From an uncultured Desulfobulbaceae bacterium (lineage in GTDB: Bacteria; Desulfobacterota; Desulfobulbia; Desulfobulbales; Desulfocapsaceae): a DNA stretch of 64,000 nt. Within the stretch, counting starts at the first letter, position 1. Every line of letters starts with the position of its first letter. Under the pieces are notes generated by a model. The model searched no databases, was not told where the DNA came from, and worked only from the letters and a program-made list of their open reading frames with translations. The position numbers and the translations under genes are program-made. Below, piece by piece: positions 17,320 through 25,810 of the stretch. The stretch lies in the NCBI GenBank assembly GCA_937910875.1, contig CALENA010000150.1, positions 1-64,000 on the forward strand. The letters run 5' to 3'.

Positions 17320-17682
17320 ATGCATCCGTCGCGAATTCTTATTATTGATCCGGACGTGGAACTGGCCGAAAACCTGATTCAGCGCCTTGTTGCAGGTGGG
17401 TATCGGGCTCTGGCGGTGGGTTCCGGTCAGGAGGGATTGGCCGTGGTCCTGGCTGAGCCGCCGGATGTTCTTCTGCTTGACGTGCAAATCCAGGATATGG
17501 ATGCCTTGGACGCCTTGGACCGACTCAGAGATCATGCGCCCCGGATGCGGATCATTTGCCTGATCGGCCATGGGGCCTCGGTGACCGGGATTGAGGCCAT
17601 GGAAGGCGGGGCCTTTGACTTCCTTGACAAGCCACTCGACGTGGGGCTGCTGCTGGAAAAGATTACGGCAGTGGTTCAGTAA
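17320..17682 (+). CDS. Stand-alone receiver-domain protein with altered switch residue
   Basis: A 120-residue CheY-like receiver. The phospho-acceptor Asp54 (LLLDVQ) and Lys104 (LDKPLD) are present, but the acidic pocket is reduced (IIDPD) and the conserved switch Thr/Ser is Ile82 (CLIGHGA where most have LTGHG). It may be phosphorylated yet signal differently. It ends the plus-strand cluster, next to a bidirectional terminator. GGAAG precedes ATG 17320. Confidence 0.85.
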   Translation: MHPSRILIIDPDVELAENLIQRLVAGGYRALAVGSGQEGLAVVLAEPPDVLLLDVQIQDMDALDALDRLRDHAPRMRIICLIGHGASVTGIEAMEGGAFDFLDKPLDVGLLLEKITAVVQ

Positions 17683-17711
17683 GGCAGATCAGGCTTATCA
17701 GAGTGTTGAAC

Positions 17712-17759
17712 ACAAAAGGCCTCATGTCCCGGTAACATACGGGGCATGAGGCCTTTTGT
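17712..17759. terminator. Bidirectional terminator between convergent receiver genes
   Basis: ACAAAAGGCCTCATG (17712-17726) and CATGAGGCCTTTTGT (17745-17759) are perfect 15-bp arms with A/T tracts on both sides, ideal for stopping transcription from either strand. Confidence 0.92.
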
Positions 17760-17783
17760 CTTTCAGGAGAAGGTCAGGGGCGC

Positions 17784-18212
17784 TTACCAGCCCTTACCGC
17801 CCATGATTTCCTTTATTTTCTTTTCTGTCTCTTCATTGACCAGGACCATTTTTTTGGCACTGGCCTTTTTGATCTTTTCGGTCAACGTGTCAATATCCGC
17901 CGGTTTTTCAAGGAGGTCCATGGCCCCGAGTTTCATGGCCTGGATTCCTTTTTCAACCGTTGCCTGACCAGTGAGCAGGATGACCTGGAGATTGGGATTT
18001 TTGGCCTTGATCATCTCCAGGGCCTCCAACCCATCCATGCCCGGCATCTGCAGATCCAGGACAATGGCGTCGAAGGACTTTTCCTCAATCAGATCAAGGG
18101 CGCCAGCGGCAGAGGTCGCCGTCGAGACGGTCATGTCACGGGAACGCATGCGTTCGGCCAGGGTTTCTACGAAATCTTTTTCATCATCGACAAGCAAAAT
18201 TCGTTCAGACAT
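17784..18212 (-). CDS. Receiver-domain response regulator
   Basis: A 142-residue receiver with acidic pocket DDE, phospho-acceptor in VLDLQMPGMDG, switch Thr in LLTGQA and Lys in EKPAD, all canonical. A lysine-rich helical tail (about 25 residues) replaces an output domain. It follows a histidine-kinase-like gene on the same strand, so it may serve in a phosphorelay. Confidence 0.9.
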   Translation of the reverse strand: MSERILLVDDEKDFVETLAERMRSRDMTVSTATSAAGALDLIEEKSFDAIVLDLQMPGMDGLEALEMIKAKNPNLQVILLTGQATVEKGIQAMKLGAMDLLEKPADIDTLTEKIKKASAKKMVLVNEETEKKIKEIMGGKGW

Positions 18213-18389
18213 ATGATTGCTCCTTCAGCAAATGGTTCAATTCAGGCCACCTTGGAAAATTGTCCTTTTGCCTGATTTCTACATTGCGGCAAAAGGAATA
18301 ATGACATCGGGTCAAATAGATATGGCAATTGTCGTCCTTGCCGCACTTTCTGCCCGAGCAAAATTTTTCATTGTTCAAAAGAGCCTTCG

Positions 18390-19055
18390 TCAGTTGCTGG
18401 TCGCTTGAGGCAGGGTCAGTGTCAGTTCGCCAACAGCTGAATCTATTGTAAGAGTAGATTGCAGGATAGTCAACAGATCAGTGTCTTGTGGGCTTGGAAA
18501 GATTGTTGATCTTTCCTCAAGTTGGCTCCCCAGCCCCTGGAAGCGGATGACGGCCTGATCTTTCCCGGCAATCACACTCAAGGTGATGGTTTTCTCTACC
18601 CCGGCCACATTCATGCTCATATCCAGGCAGCGCCAGATCAGGTTCTCCAGGAGAAAGGGACGGGTGGTGATGGTGAGCGGTTCGGAGGCCGGGACCAGCT
18701 TCAGTTGGATGACTCGGTTGGCAGCAAAACGGGTGGCCAGTTTGATGACCATGGCCAGGGTTGCATGAAGGTCGACCACGGTCAACGGTGTATCAGTTGA
18801 GTGGGCAAAGAGGTTCATGTTCTTGAGGATGGCGTCGGCCCGTTGCACCTGCCTGGTGATGTTGTCCGAGACCTTGGCCAGTCGTTCCGGGTCGATGTCC
18901 ATGCCTCGTTCAGACATCCGGCAGAAATCATTCAGTAAGCCCGCATTCTCATTGATGATTGCCAGGACATTCTTCAGTTCGTGGGAGATGGATGCCGACA
19001 TCTTGCCCATGAACTGGATGCCTTCCTCCCCCAAAGTCTGCCAGTGGTCAGCCAT
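18390..19055 (-). CDS. Histidine-kinase-like protein with degenerate ATPase domain
   Basis: A 221-residue cytoplasmic protein. It has a clear dimerisation/phospho-acceptor box (SASISHELKNVLAIINENAG, His25) but the expected N, G1 and G2 boxes of the catalytic domain are missing; the region reads LENLIWRCLDMSM and FQGLGSQLEE. It may be a phosphotransfer protein or pseudokinase acted on by the neighbouring full kinase. The start at 19055 has GGAGGT upstream; the longer open frame runs into repeat copy 4. Confidence 0.75.
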   Translation of the reverse strand: MADHWQTLGEEGIQFMGKMSASISHELKNVLAIINENAGLLNDFCRMSERGMDIDPERLAKVSDNITRQVQRADAILKNMNLFAHSTDTPLTVVDLHATLAMVIKLATRFAANRVIQLKLVPASEPLTITTRPFLLENLIWRCLDMSMNVAGVEKTITLSVIAGKDQAVIRFQGLGSQLEERSTIFPSPQDTDLLTILQSTLTIDSAVGELTLTLPQATSN

Positions 19056-19130
19056 GATACCTCCAGTACGAGTCGTTGAGTTGTATTGGCCGGAATGGCC
19101 CATGTTTTCAGCGGTCAGCCTTCCTTTTTC

Positions 19131-19221
19131 ATGAAAGTTCAGCAAAGACCATCATTGGCCATGCCGAAGGAACGAACGTTCGTGGTTGTTTGTGGTGAGC
19201 CATTTTGGTCCAGCCTACTGG
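19131..19221 (+). repeat. Dispersed two-hairpin element, copy 4
   Basis: Plus-oriented copy between the kinase-like gene and the receiver at 19294. Module 1 begins ATGAAAGTTC; module 2 is weakened (GTGAGCC...CCAGCC). Confidence 0.82.
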
Positions 19222-19293
19222 TGTGTCAGTGTTGGTGAGAGTGGACTGTGCCAGCGCGCGTGGCAGGGAGCCGGGGGGCCTGCTGCTGACCTG

Positions 19294-19653
19294 CTAACGA
19301 GCCAATGCCTCCTTGATCTTGCTGATCAGGATGTCAATGTTAACTGGTTTGATCAGGTAGCAGATGGTTCTGGTGTCGCTGGAACCGGAGCGAAAGTCCC
19401 TTTCAGAGCCATGGCCGGTCATGAAGATGTACTTGAGTTCCGGCCGGATCTTTTCCATTTCAGCCTGGAGCTCAAGTCCGCTGATCTTGGGCATCTTGAC
19501 GTCCAGGACAGCCAGGTCGTAGGCCTGATCCGTTACCTTGACCAGGGCCTCTTCACCGCTGCTGGTCCAGTCGGCCTCAATTCCGCGGATGGAAAGTCTC
19601 TCGGCAAGCGTGGAGACCAGTTCCTGTTCGTCATCGACCAGTAAGATATTCAT
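19294..19653 (-). CDS. Receiver-domain response regulator
   Basis: A 119-120 residue CheY-like receiver: DDE pocket, phospho-acceptor Asp in AVLDVKMP, switch Thr in FMTGHGS and Lys in IKPVN. No output domain. The start at 19653 is set by AAGGA seven bases upstream; an ATG two codons earlier abuts that site. The start overlaps the region just after the sensor kinase stop (19656), so the pair is very probably cognate. Confidence 0.9.
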   Translation of the reverse strand: MNILLVDDEQELVSTLAERLSIRGIEADWTSSGEEALVKVTDQAYDLAVLDVKMPKISGLELQAEMEKIRPELKYIFMTGHGSERDFRSGSSDTRTICYLIKPVNIDILISKIKEALAR

Positions 19654-19655
19654 GT

Positions 19656-21380
19656 TCATTCCTTTCTAGTGTGGTGCAGGGGAAGGGTGATCAGAAATTG
19701 AGTGCCGACACCGACCTCGCTTTCAACTTCGACCGTTGCACCCAGTTCCTGGATCAGCCCGTAGGTGATGGACAGGCCGAGACCGGTTCCGCCCTTTGTG
19801 GTTTTGGTGGAGAAAAAGGGCTCGTATATTTTTTTCAGATCGGCCTCGGGGATACCGGAGCCATCGTCTGTGACGCTGATCTTGATCATGTCCGAGTCGG
19901 CCGGTCTGGCCCGGACATCAAGGGTCCCGCCGTCCTGCATGGCCGCAAAGGCGTTGTTGATCAGATTCAGCAGGATCTGCTGGAGCTTGCCGCGGTCGGT
20001 TTCAAAGTCGGGGATGGTCTCGTCGACCCTGAGGTCAACGGTGATGCTTCTGTACTCTGCCTCCTTGGTCAGAAAACCGAGGACATCCTCGATGACCGCC
20101 CGGAGGTTGATCTTCTGGATAGTGACGTCCAGATGACGGGCAAATCCCAGAAGACGCTTGGTGATGCTGCCGCAGCGTTCAACCGAGGCCAGGATTGAAT
20201 CCAGGTGAACGATGAGTTTCTGGTCCTTTTTATACTCTTCCCGATAGGTGATGAGATCCTTGAGCAGCCCGGCCTTTTCATTGATGATGGCCAGGGGGTT
20301 GTTGATCTCATGGGCCACACCTGCAGAGAGGCGACCGATGGAGGCCAGGCGGCTGGTATGTTCCACCTCGCGCAGGGTCTGGGAGCGCCTCAGGTCGGCG
20401 GTGAATATCTGGGTCACCAGGTGGGTGGCGACAAAGTAGATGACCAGCAGGATACCAAACATGCCGATGGCAAGAAAGGTGATGATCACGATTCTGGTCT
20501 TGAGCCAGGGGGCCATGAGCACGGATTTCTGCTCGGTGATCATCAGGATGAACGGGGTGTCTTTCAGGTAGGCGTATCCGACGATAAAGCGTTCACCCGT
20601 TTTGTCAACGACTTCAATGACTCGGGTGTGTTCAGAGTATTCCGGAATCGGCAGTTCAATGGTGTCCATGACCTTTCCGTGTGACCGGGTCGGAGTCTGG
20701 AGTACGCCCTGGGAATTGATGAGAAAAACGTCACCGTTGCCGCCCGGTGTGACTTCCGAGAGCAACTGGTTGAAGCGCTCGGTGTCGACCGTGGCCCGGA
20801 AGACATAGTCATTGCCATCCAGTTGATACTTGATGGCAATGACCAGGTGAGGGGTGTCACGAAAGCCGCGGAAGACATTGCTGATGTAGATTCCCTTTTC
20901 CAGGACTTCCTGAAACCAGGCCTCACCGGCGTAATTCTGGTCCATCAGGTCGTAGGGGCCGCTATATCGAAACTGGTCTCCTGCTGTGGTGATCAGCCCA
21001 AGGTCGGTGAAGCCGCCGATGGTGGCGTTGAGATCCGTGAGCAGGACCTTGAAATGCTCCTGGTCAATGAGGATTTCAAAGGGGTGATGCTTGAGGACAA
21101 AGTCCAGGGCAGATTTGCGTTTGTCCAGAAAGAAGGAGACCGTGCGCCGACTGTTGGAGACCAGTCGGGCCGTGCGCAGATGAATCTCCTGTTCTGCATC
21201 ATAGCGGGTCACCATGTGGTCAAAGATAGCCAGAGAGATGAGCGGGCCCAGGGCCACGGCGACCAGAAGGATGACCCGCTTTCTCCACAGGGATCTGAAA
21301 TCAAAGAGGCTCTTGAACGGCCCTGATTTGGTGGACTGATGGTCCCAGAAAATCGGCTTGAACTGATTCAGAAATCCCAT
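19656..21380 (-). CDS. Membrane sensor histidine kinase with extracytoplasmic Cache-type domain
   Basis: A 574-residue kinase. TM1 at about residues 36-55, a periplasmic double-Cache-like sensor (about 60-295, with WFQEVLEKGIYISNVFRG and DVFLINSQGVL), TM2 at about 297-320, then a His-kinase core: acceptor VAHEINNPLAI (His357), N box LLNLINNAFAAM, G1 DDGSGIP, F box FEP-like YEPFFSTKTTKGGTGLGLS. NtrB-like catalytic region. All catalytic boxes look intact. It likely phosphorylates one or more of the receivers encoded around it. Confidence 0.92.
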   Translation of the reverse strand: MGFLNQFKPIFWDHQSTKSGPFKSLFDFRSLWRKRVILLVAVALGPLISLAIFDHMVTRYDAEQEIHLRTARLVSNSRRTVSFFLDKRKSALDFVLKHHPFEILIDQEHFKVLLTDLNATIGGFTDLGLITTAGDQFRYSGPYDLMDQNYAGEAWFQEVLEKGIYISNVFRGFRDTPHLVIAIKYQLDGNDYVFRATVDTERFNQLLSEVTPGGNGDVFLINSQGVLQTPTRSHGKVMDTIELPIPEYSEHTRVIEVVDKTGERFIVGYAYLKDTPFILMITEQKSVLMAPWLKTRIVIITFLAIGMFGILLVIYFVATHLVTQIFTADLRRSQTLREVEHTSRLASIGRLSAGVAHEINNPLAIINEKAGLLKDLITYREEYKKDQKLIVHLDSILASVERCGSITKRLLGFARHLDVTIQKINLRAVIEDVLGFLTKEAEYRSITVDLRVDETIPDFETDRGKLQQILLNLINNAFAAMQDGGTLDVRARPADSDMIKISVTDDGSGIPEADLKKIYEPFFSTKTTKGGTGLGLSITYGLIQELGATVEVESEVGVGTQFLITLPLHHTRKE

Positions 21381-21402
21381 AGAGGGAACCTGTCCTTTAT
21401 GT

Positions 21403-21494
21403 ATGAAAGTTCATCGATGACCATCCTTGGCCATGACGGAGTAACGAACTTTCATGGTTGGTTGTGGCTGGCTAATCTGGTCCAGCCATGCTGG
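21403..21494 (+). repeat. Dispersed two-hairpin element, copy 5
   Basis: Fills the gap between the sensor kinase start (21380) and the next stop codon (21495), ending exactly at the stop. Arms ATGAAAGTTC and GAACTTTCAT are perfectly complementary. Confidence 0.92.
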
Positions 21495-22724
21495 TCAGTT
21501 GACTGATTTTTGTTTGGCCTGCTGGACCTTCTGGTTGGCCTCCTCCAGGGTCCGGCTCAGCTTGTCGATATCAATCGGCTTATGCATATAGGCTATGGCG
21601 CCCAGTTCCATGCAGGTCTTGCGATCGGCCTCGGAGCCGTGTCCGGTGAGGATGATGACCTCAACCTCGGGATAGCTGGCCTTGACCCGGCGCAGGACCT
21701 CGATACCGTCAATCCCCGGCATCTTCAGATCAAGGACGATGACCTCGGGGCGATCTTGGGCGATCATCTTAAGGGCGGATTCACCATCCTCGGCCACTGC
21801 CGATCCCATGTCCCTGAGGGTCAGCCGTTCAGACAGGGTCTGGACAAATTCCCGTTCATCGTCAATGAGCAGGACCTTGGAGGGAACATCAAAGTTGTAT
21901 TTGCGGTAAATATCAGATTTGTGGAATCCTTTGCCGATCTCACTTTCCACCGATTCAACTCCGGATACCTGGCTGGCAATGGTCTTGAGCTCTTCTTTGA
22001 GGCGGCTCAGCATCAGGACATTCTTGTTGATGGTCAGGGAAATTTTTCCCCGGTTGGCCGCGACGTCAACGTTGTGTCCTTCCTTGGCCAGAGCCACTTC
22101 GACCTGGGCTGCGAGGAGGAAATCGGCTGCCCGTCTCTTGCTGGTGTCGGTGGGGGTGAGAATATCCTTGTTCAGGTACTCTTCGATCAGGACGGCCGCA
22201 TCTTTGACCGAGGTCTTGCTCATGGGGATAACCATGTCATAGAGCGACCGATCCCAGGGGTCTTCGGTGCTGTAGATGTTGTTGACCCAGTGGGCCCGTT
22301 CGCTGTCCAACTGGTTGATGACCTTGGTGGCCTCTTTTTCGCTCAGTCCCTGGTCTTCGTTGGCGACCTTGAGACGAAAGGGGGCATCACCCACCAGACA
22401 GACATTGAGGATGTGGGAGATGTCCCGGGGGACAAGCAGGCCCAGATAACCGGCAAAGAGCTGTTTGTGGCCGGAAAGAAGGTTGGCCATGGCCAGCTTG
22501 AGATAGGCCATGGCATGCTCTTTTTCATGGGTAAATTTGTTGAAGATGGAAGTCTGGGGCGTGAAGGCCGACTCGATTTTGGCACTGCTCAATCCCGAGA
22601 GTTTGCAGGCCTCGCTGATCAGATTGTTGTCGGTGACCAGGCGGTAGCCGGTCCGGTCCAGGACTTCCTTGACCACAGAGCTTCCATGACAAAAATCGCA
22701 GCTGAATATGGTGACGCAGGGCAT
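21495..22724 (-). CDS. Degenerate cytidylate-kinase-like domain fused to a receiver
   Basis: A 409-residue fusion. Residues 1-215 resemble the cytidylate-kinase-like family (ISEACKLSGLS, a DRTGYRLVTDNNL strand and helix, and a DPWDRSLYDMVI region), but the P-loop is broken: SCDFCHGSSVV has no Gly-Lys-Ser. A BON-like segment (about 225-265) follows, then a canonical receiver (283-400; LIDDE, Asp332 in VLDLKMPG, LTGHGS, HKPID). Probably a signalling protein that uses the kinase fold as a sensor. AAAGGAG precedes the start. It follows sulP by 31 bp. Confidence 0.82.
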   Translation of the reverse strand: MPCVTIFSCDFCHGSSVVKEVLDRTGYRLVTDNNLISEACKLSGLSSAKIESAFTPQTSIFNKFTHEKEHAMAYLKLAMANLLSGHKQLFAGYLGLLVPRDISHILNVCLVGDAPFRLKVANEDQGLSEKEATKVINQLDSERAHWVNNIYSTEDPWDRSLYDMVIPMSKTSVKDAAVLIEEYLNKDILTPTDTSKRRAADFLLAAQVEVALAKEGHNVDVAANRGKISLTINKNVLMLSRLKEELKTIASQVSGVESVESEIGKGFHKSDIYRKYNFDVPSKVLLIDDEREFVQTLSERLTLRDMGSAVAEDGESALKMIAQDRPEVIVLDLKMPGIDGIEVLRRVKASYPEVEVIILTGHGSEADRKTCMELGAIAYMHKPIDIDKLSRTLEEANQKVQQAKQKSVN

Positions 22725-22755
22725 ATGATTTCTCCTTTATGGAACGTTGATTCGC

Positions 22756-24906
22756 TTATTGCGGAAGATACTGGGTCAGGGGGCAGTTGCTACATCCCTC
22801 TTCAGGCAAATCAGAATGCTGATGGATTCTATAGATTATATCATTAACTGCCGTCTTACTGTCAGGATAAATATTTTCGCGGCCAATTTTGTCGTAGAGA
22901 TGGGTGCGGTGCATGACCCTGAGGACCGTATCCTTGACACTGCTGATACCGAAACCAAGTTTGGCGGCCCGCATCCGGTCAACCAGGAGGGCCAGGGCTT
23001 CTTCGCCCGAGGCGTCCATGTCATTGATGCCGCTGGCGTCCAGGAGGATGTGGCGCAGGTCCGGTTGCTCGGTCCTGAAACGGATGACCTGCTCGTCAAG
23101 GTAGCTGGCATTGGCAAAGAAGAGGGCACCGTCAAAGCGGACGACCGCGATGTGGCGACAGCCCTGGAGATGGTAATGCTCGGCACTCTTGAGAACCATA
23201 TCCTCGGAGAGGGAGAGTTTGGCCACCACCGGACGCATGGACTTGTAGAGGAATACACCCATGGACAGGGCCACACCGACCATGATTCCCTTGTCCAGAT
23301 GCGGGGCATAGGCCAGGGTGACCAGAAAGGTGATGATCGAGATGGCGCCGTCATACCACTGGGCCTTCCAGGCATGGACAAAACCGTGGGTGTTGACCAG
23401 GCCGATGACTGCCATCATGATGACTGCGGCCAGGACTGCCTGGGGCAGATGATAGAGGAGCGGGGTCAAAAAGAGCAGGGTGATGACCACCACGACACTG
23501 GTGATGACGCTTGAGACGCCGGAAATGGCGCCGGCCTGCAGGTTGACTGCCGAGCGGGAGAAGGAACCGGAACAGGCGTAACTGGAGCCGATGGAGCCCA
23601 GGATATTGGACAGACCCTGGCCGATCAACTCCTGGTTGGGGTCAAGTTTCTGGCCGGTCTTGGTGGCCATGGCCTTGGCAATGGCAATGGCCTCCATGAA
23701 GCCCAGGAGTGAGATGATGATCGCCGTGGGCAGCAGTTTGATAAACGAGTTAATGGACAGGTTGGGCATGGCGAATGTGGGCAGGCCCTCGGGGATCTTG
23801 CCGACTACGGCACCGCCGCCCATAAGGGGCAGATTGTCGCTCTTCAGGGGTGAGTTGCCGACCTTGAGCCGCCAGATCTTGCCGTCGGTGGTGACTCCAG
23901 CGGGCAGGGCGTCATGGCTGTAAAAGGTCAGTGAATCGCCGCTTCCGGCCGCTTCAAATTTGAGACCCCGCAGTTCCTTGCGCAGGAGATGGCTGTGCTC
24001 TTTGGCCGCATCCATCTGGCCGGTGAGCAGGTTGATCTTGTTTTTGGTCTCAATCAGGGTCAGAGAGGGGCCGTGGCCGCTTTTCTCATCCTTGATGAGG
24101 CGGTCAAGTTCCTTGTTGAGTACCGCCCGTTCGTTGCCCAGCTGGTTGATCTCGGCCACGGAGTGATTGAATTCTTCAACGGCATGATCCAGACCGCGCA
24201 GGTCAATGGCGCTGACCGGGACCTGAGCGTCTTTGTTGAAGCCACTGTAGTATGAGATCAGGGTACAGACGGCAACGGCCACCAGGACATTGGGAATCCG
24301 CGGGTTAATGCGTTTGAGGATGACCATGATTGCCACCGCGCCAACTCCAAAGGCCAGGGTCGGCAGGTGGGTGAAGTCCATGGCTGCCTGGACCACCCGA
24401 ATCATGGTGTCATAGTGGTGCGGGGCCTTGTCGACGTAAACGCCGAAGAATTTCGAGAACTGAGAAGAGGCAATGATGATCGCCGCTGCATTGGTAAAGC
24501 CGTTGACCACCGGATGGGAGAGAAAGTTGACCACCAGGCCCAGGCGCAGAACGCCCAGTGAAAACTGGAAGATACCAACGATCATGGCCAGGAGGATGGA
24601 GTAGGCAATGAACTCCGGACCTCCGGCTGTGGCCAGGGGCTCGAGCGAGGCGGCTGACATCAGCGAGACCACGGCCACAGGTCCGGTGGCCAGCTGACGA
24701 CTGGAGCCGAACAGGGCGGCAACCATCGGTGGCAGGAAGGCCGCGTAGAGGCCGTAATAGGCGGGCAGACCAGCCAGCTGGGCATAGGCCATGGACTGGG
24801 GGATCAGGACCAGGGCCACGGTCAGGCCGGCAATGGCGTCTGTGCGGAGCGTAGCGCCGTTGTACCCCTTGAACCAGGCAAGGAATGGAAAAATTTTCGT
24901 GAGCAT
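22756..24906 (-). CDS. SulP family anion permease with STAS domain and large insertion
   Basis: A 716-residue inner-membrane transporter. The N-terminal hallmark ALVLIPQSMAYAQLAGLP and the central GSYACSGSFSRSAVN motif identify SulP; a STAS domain occupies about residues 590-690 (VRFDGALFFANASYLDE, LLDASGINDMDASGEEAL). Between residues 224 and 362 there is a charged, helical, probably coiled-coil insertion absent from ordinary SulP proteins. Sulfate or bicarbonate are the usual substrates; sulfate uptake fits the organism. AAAGGTG precedes the start. Confidence 0.92.
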   Translation of the reverse strand: MLTKIFPFLAWFKGYNGATLRTDAIAGLTVALVLIPQSMAYAQLAGLPAYYGLYAAFLPPMVAALFGSSRQLATGPVAVVSLMSAASLEPLATAGGPEFIAYSILLAMIVGIFQFSLGVLRLGLVVNFLSHPVVNGFTNAAAIIIASSQFSKFFGVYVDKAPHHYDTMIRVVQAAMDFTHLPTLAFGVGAVAIMVILKRINPRIPNVLVAVAVCTLISYYSGFNKDAQVPVSAIDLRGLDHAVEEFNHSVAEINQLGNERAVLNKELDRLIKDEKSGHGPSLTLIETKNKINLLTGQMDAAKEHSHLLRKELRGLKFEAAGSGDSLTFYSHDALPAGVTTDGKIWRLKVGNSPLKSDNLPLMGGGAVVGKIPEGLPTFAMPNLSINSFIKLLPTAIIISLLGFMEAIAIAKAMATKTGQKLDPNQELIGQGLSNILGSIGSSYACSGSFSRSAVNLQAGAISGVSSVITSVVVVITLLFLTPLLYHLPQAVLAAVIMMAVIGLVNTHGFVHAWKAQWYDGAISIITFLVTLAYAPHLDKGIMVGVALSMGVFLYKSMRPVVAKLSLSEDMVLKSAEHYHLQGCRHIAVVRFDGALFFANASYLDEQVIRFRTEQPDLRHILLDASGINDMDASGEEALALLVDRMRAAKLGFGISSVKDTVLRVMHRTHLYDKIGRENIYPDSKTAVNDIIYRIHQHSDLPEEGCSNCPLTQYLPQ

Positions 24907-24925
24907 TAGATCACCTTTGTTAAAG

Positions 24926-25516
24926 TTATTTTTTCAACATCCTGCGGCAGGATGCGATGAGGTCGTTGTAGTGTGGCCCGTTCTGATAGATATGATAGGA
25001 GTAAAGGCGGACCATGCCGTCTACCAGGGTAAAGATGATCATAGCCATGGTCCTGGCAGGGAGATCGTCGATGGAACCATCTGCCTGACCCTGGACGATT
25101 CCCTGTTCGAAGACGGTAATCAGTGAGTCATAAATCTCCTCCAGGTGGCTTTTGCAGGCCGGATTGTTTTTTGCCAGGGTGTAGGGAAAGTGGCGGTGGA
25201 GGAGAAGGAAACGGTCTTCGAGGCGGTTCACCAGGGAAATGTAGAACGAGAGCAGATCTTCGATTTTCTCCAGGCCGGTCTGAAATTCTCTGCCGTCCAG
25301 ATAAGTGGAGAATTCGGCAATCAGCTCATTCTTGAAATTCTCCAGGACGGCAAGAAACAACTCCTCCTTGGTCTTGAAGTGATAAAAGATGGTGCCATCT
25401 GCAACACCAGCCTCTCTGGCAACCTCGCTCATGGAGGTGGTTCGGTAACCCTTTTGTGAAAAGAGCTGGGTAGCAGACTCAAGGATCGCTTCTTTTTTAC
25501 TCAGTTTTTTTTTCAT
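24926..25516 (-). CDS. TetR/AcrR family transcriptional regulator
   Basis: A 196-residue repressor. The N-terminal helix-turn-helix is canonical (ILESATQLFSQKGYRTTSMSEVAREAGVADGTIFYHFKTKEEL); the C-terminal ligand domain is not diagnostic. It lies 19 bp upstream of sulP on the same strand and downstream of the LolA/ABC outer-membrane cluster, a common partner of such regulators. A palindrome in its upstream region (25550-25563) is a plausible operator. Confidence 0.92.
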   Translation of the reverse strand: MKKKLSKKEAILESATQLFSQKGYRTTSMSEVAREAGVADGTIFYHFKTKEELFLAVLENFKNELIAEFSTYLDGREFQTGLEKIEDLLSFYISLVNRLEDRFLLLHRHFPYTLAKNNPACKSHLEEIYDSLITVFEQGIVQGQADGSIDDLPARTMAMIIFTLVDGMVRLYSYHIYQNGPHYNDLIASCRRMLKK

Positions 25517-25549
25517 TTATGGTCCGGTTCATCGGCTGTTCAGTTTTTA

Positions 25550-25563
25550 ACTGAGTAGTCAGT
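25550..25563. promoter_or_regulatory. Candidate TetR-type operator
   Basis: ACTGAGTAGTCAGT is a 14-bp imperfect palindrome, continued by another CAGTC, 34 bp before the TetR start. Similar ACTGACTACTCAGT-type sites are known for AcrR/TetR regulators. The rest of the gap 25517-25810 shows nothing else recognisable. Confidence 0.5.
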
Positions 25564-25810
25564 CAGTCTCTATACCCGGTTCTTTTGAGAGCGTCAAGGG
25601 GGGGCTGGGAATTTTTTGGGAAATGGATCAGCAGCAAAGCGGGGCGTGTTCTGGTTACCCTTGGTCAACAAAAGGCTGCAAGCGTTTTGTGGGCCGGGCC
25701 GGGCCAGATTGGCAGGATGCGGGTATGACAGTATCTTGAAAACCTGCCATCTGTTTTTTGGCAACAACAGGATGCTCCTGTTGTCATGCGAAAGAAAGGG
25801 ATCTGGCTGG

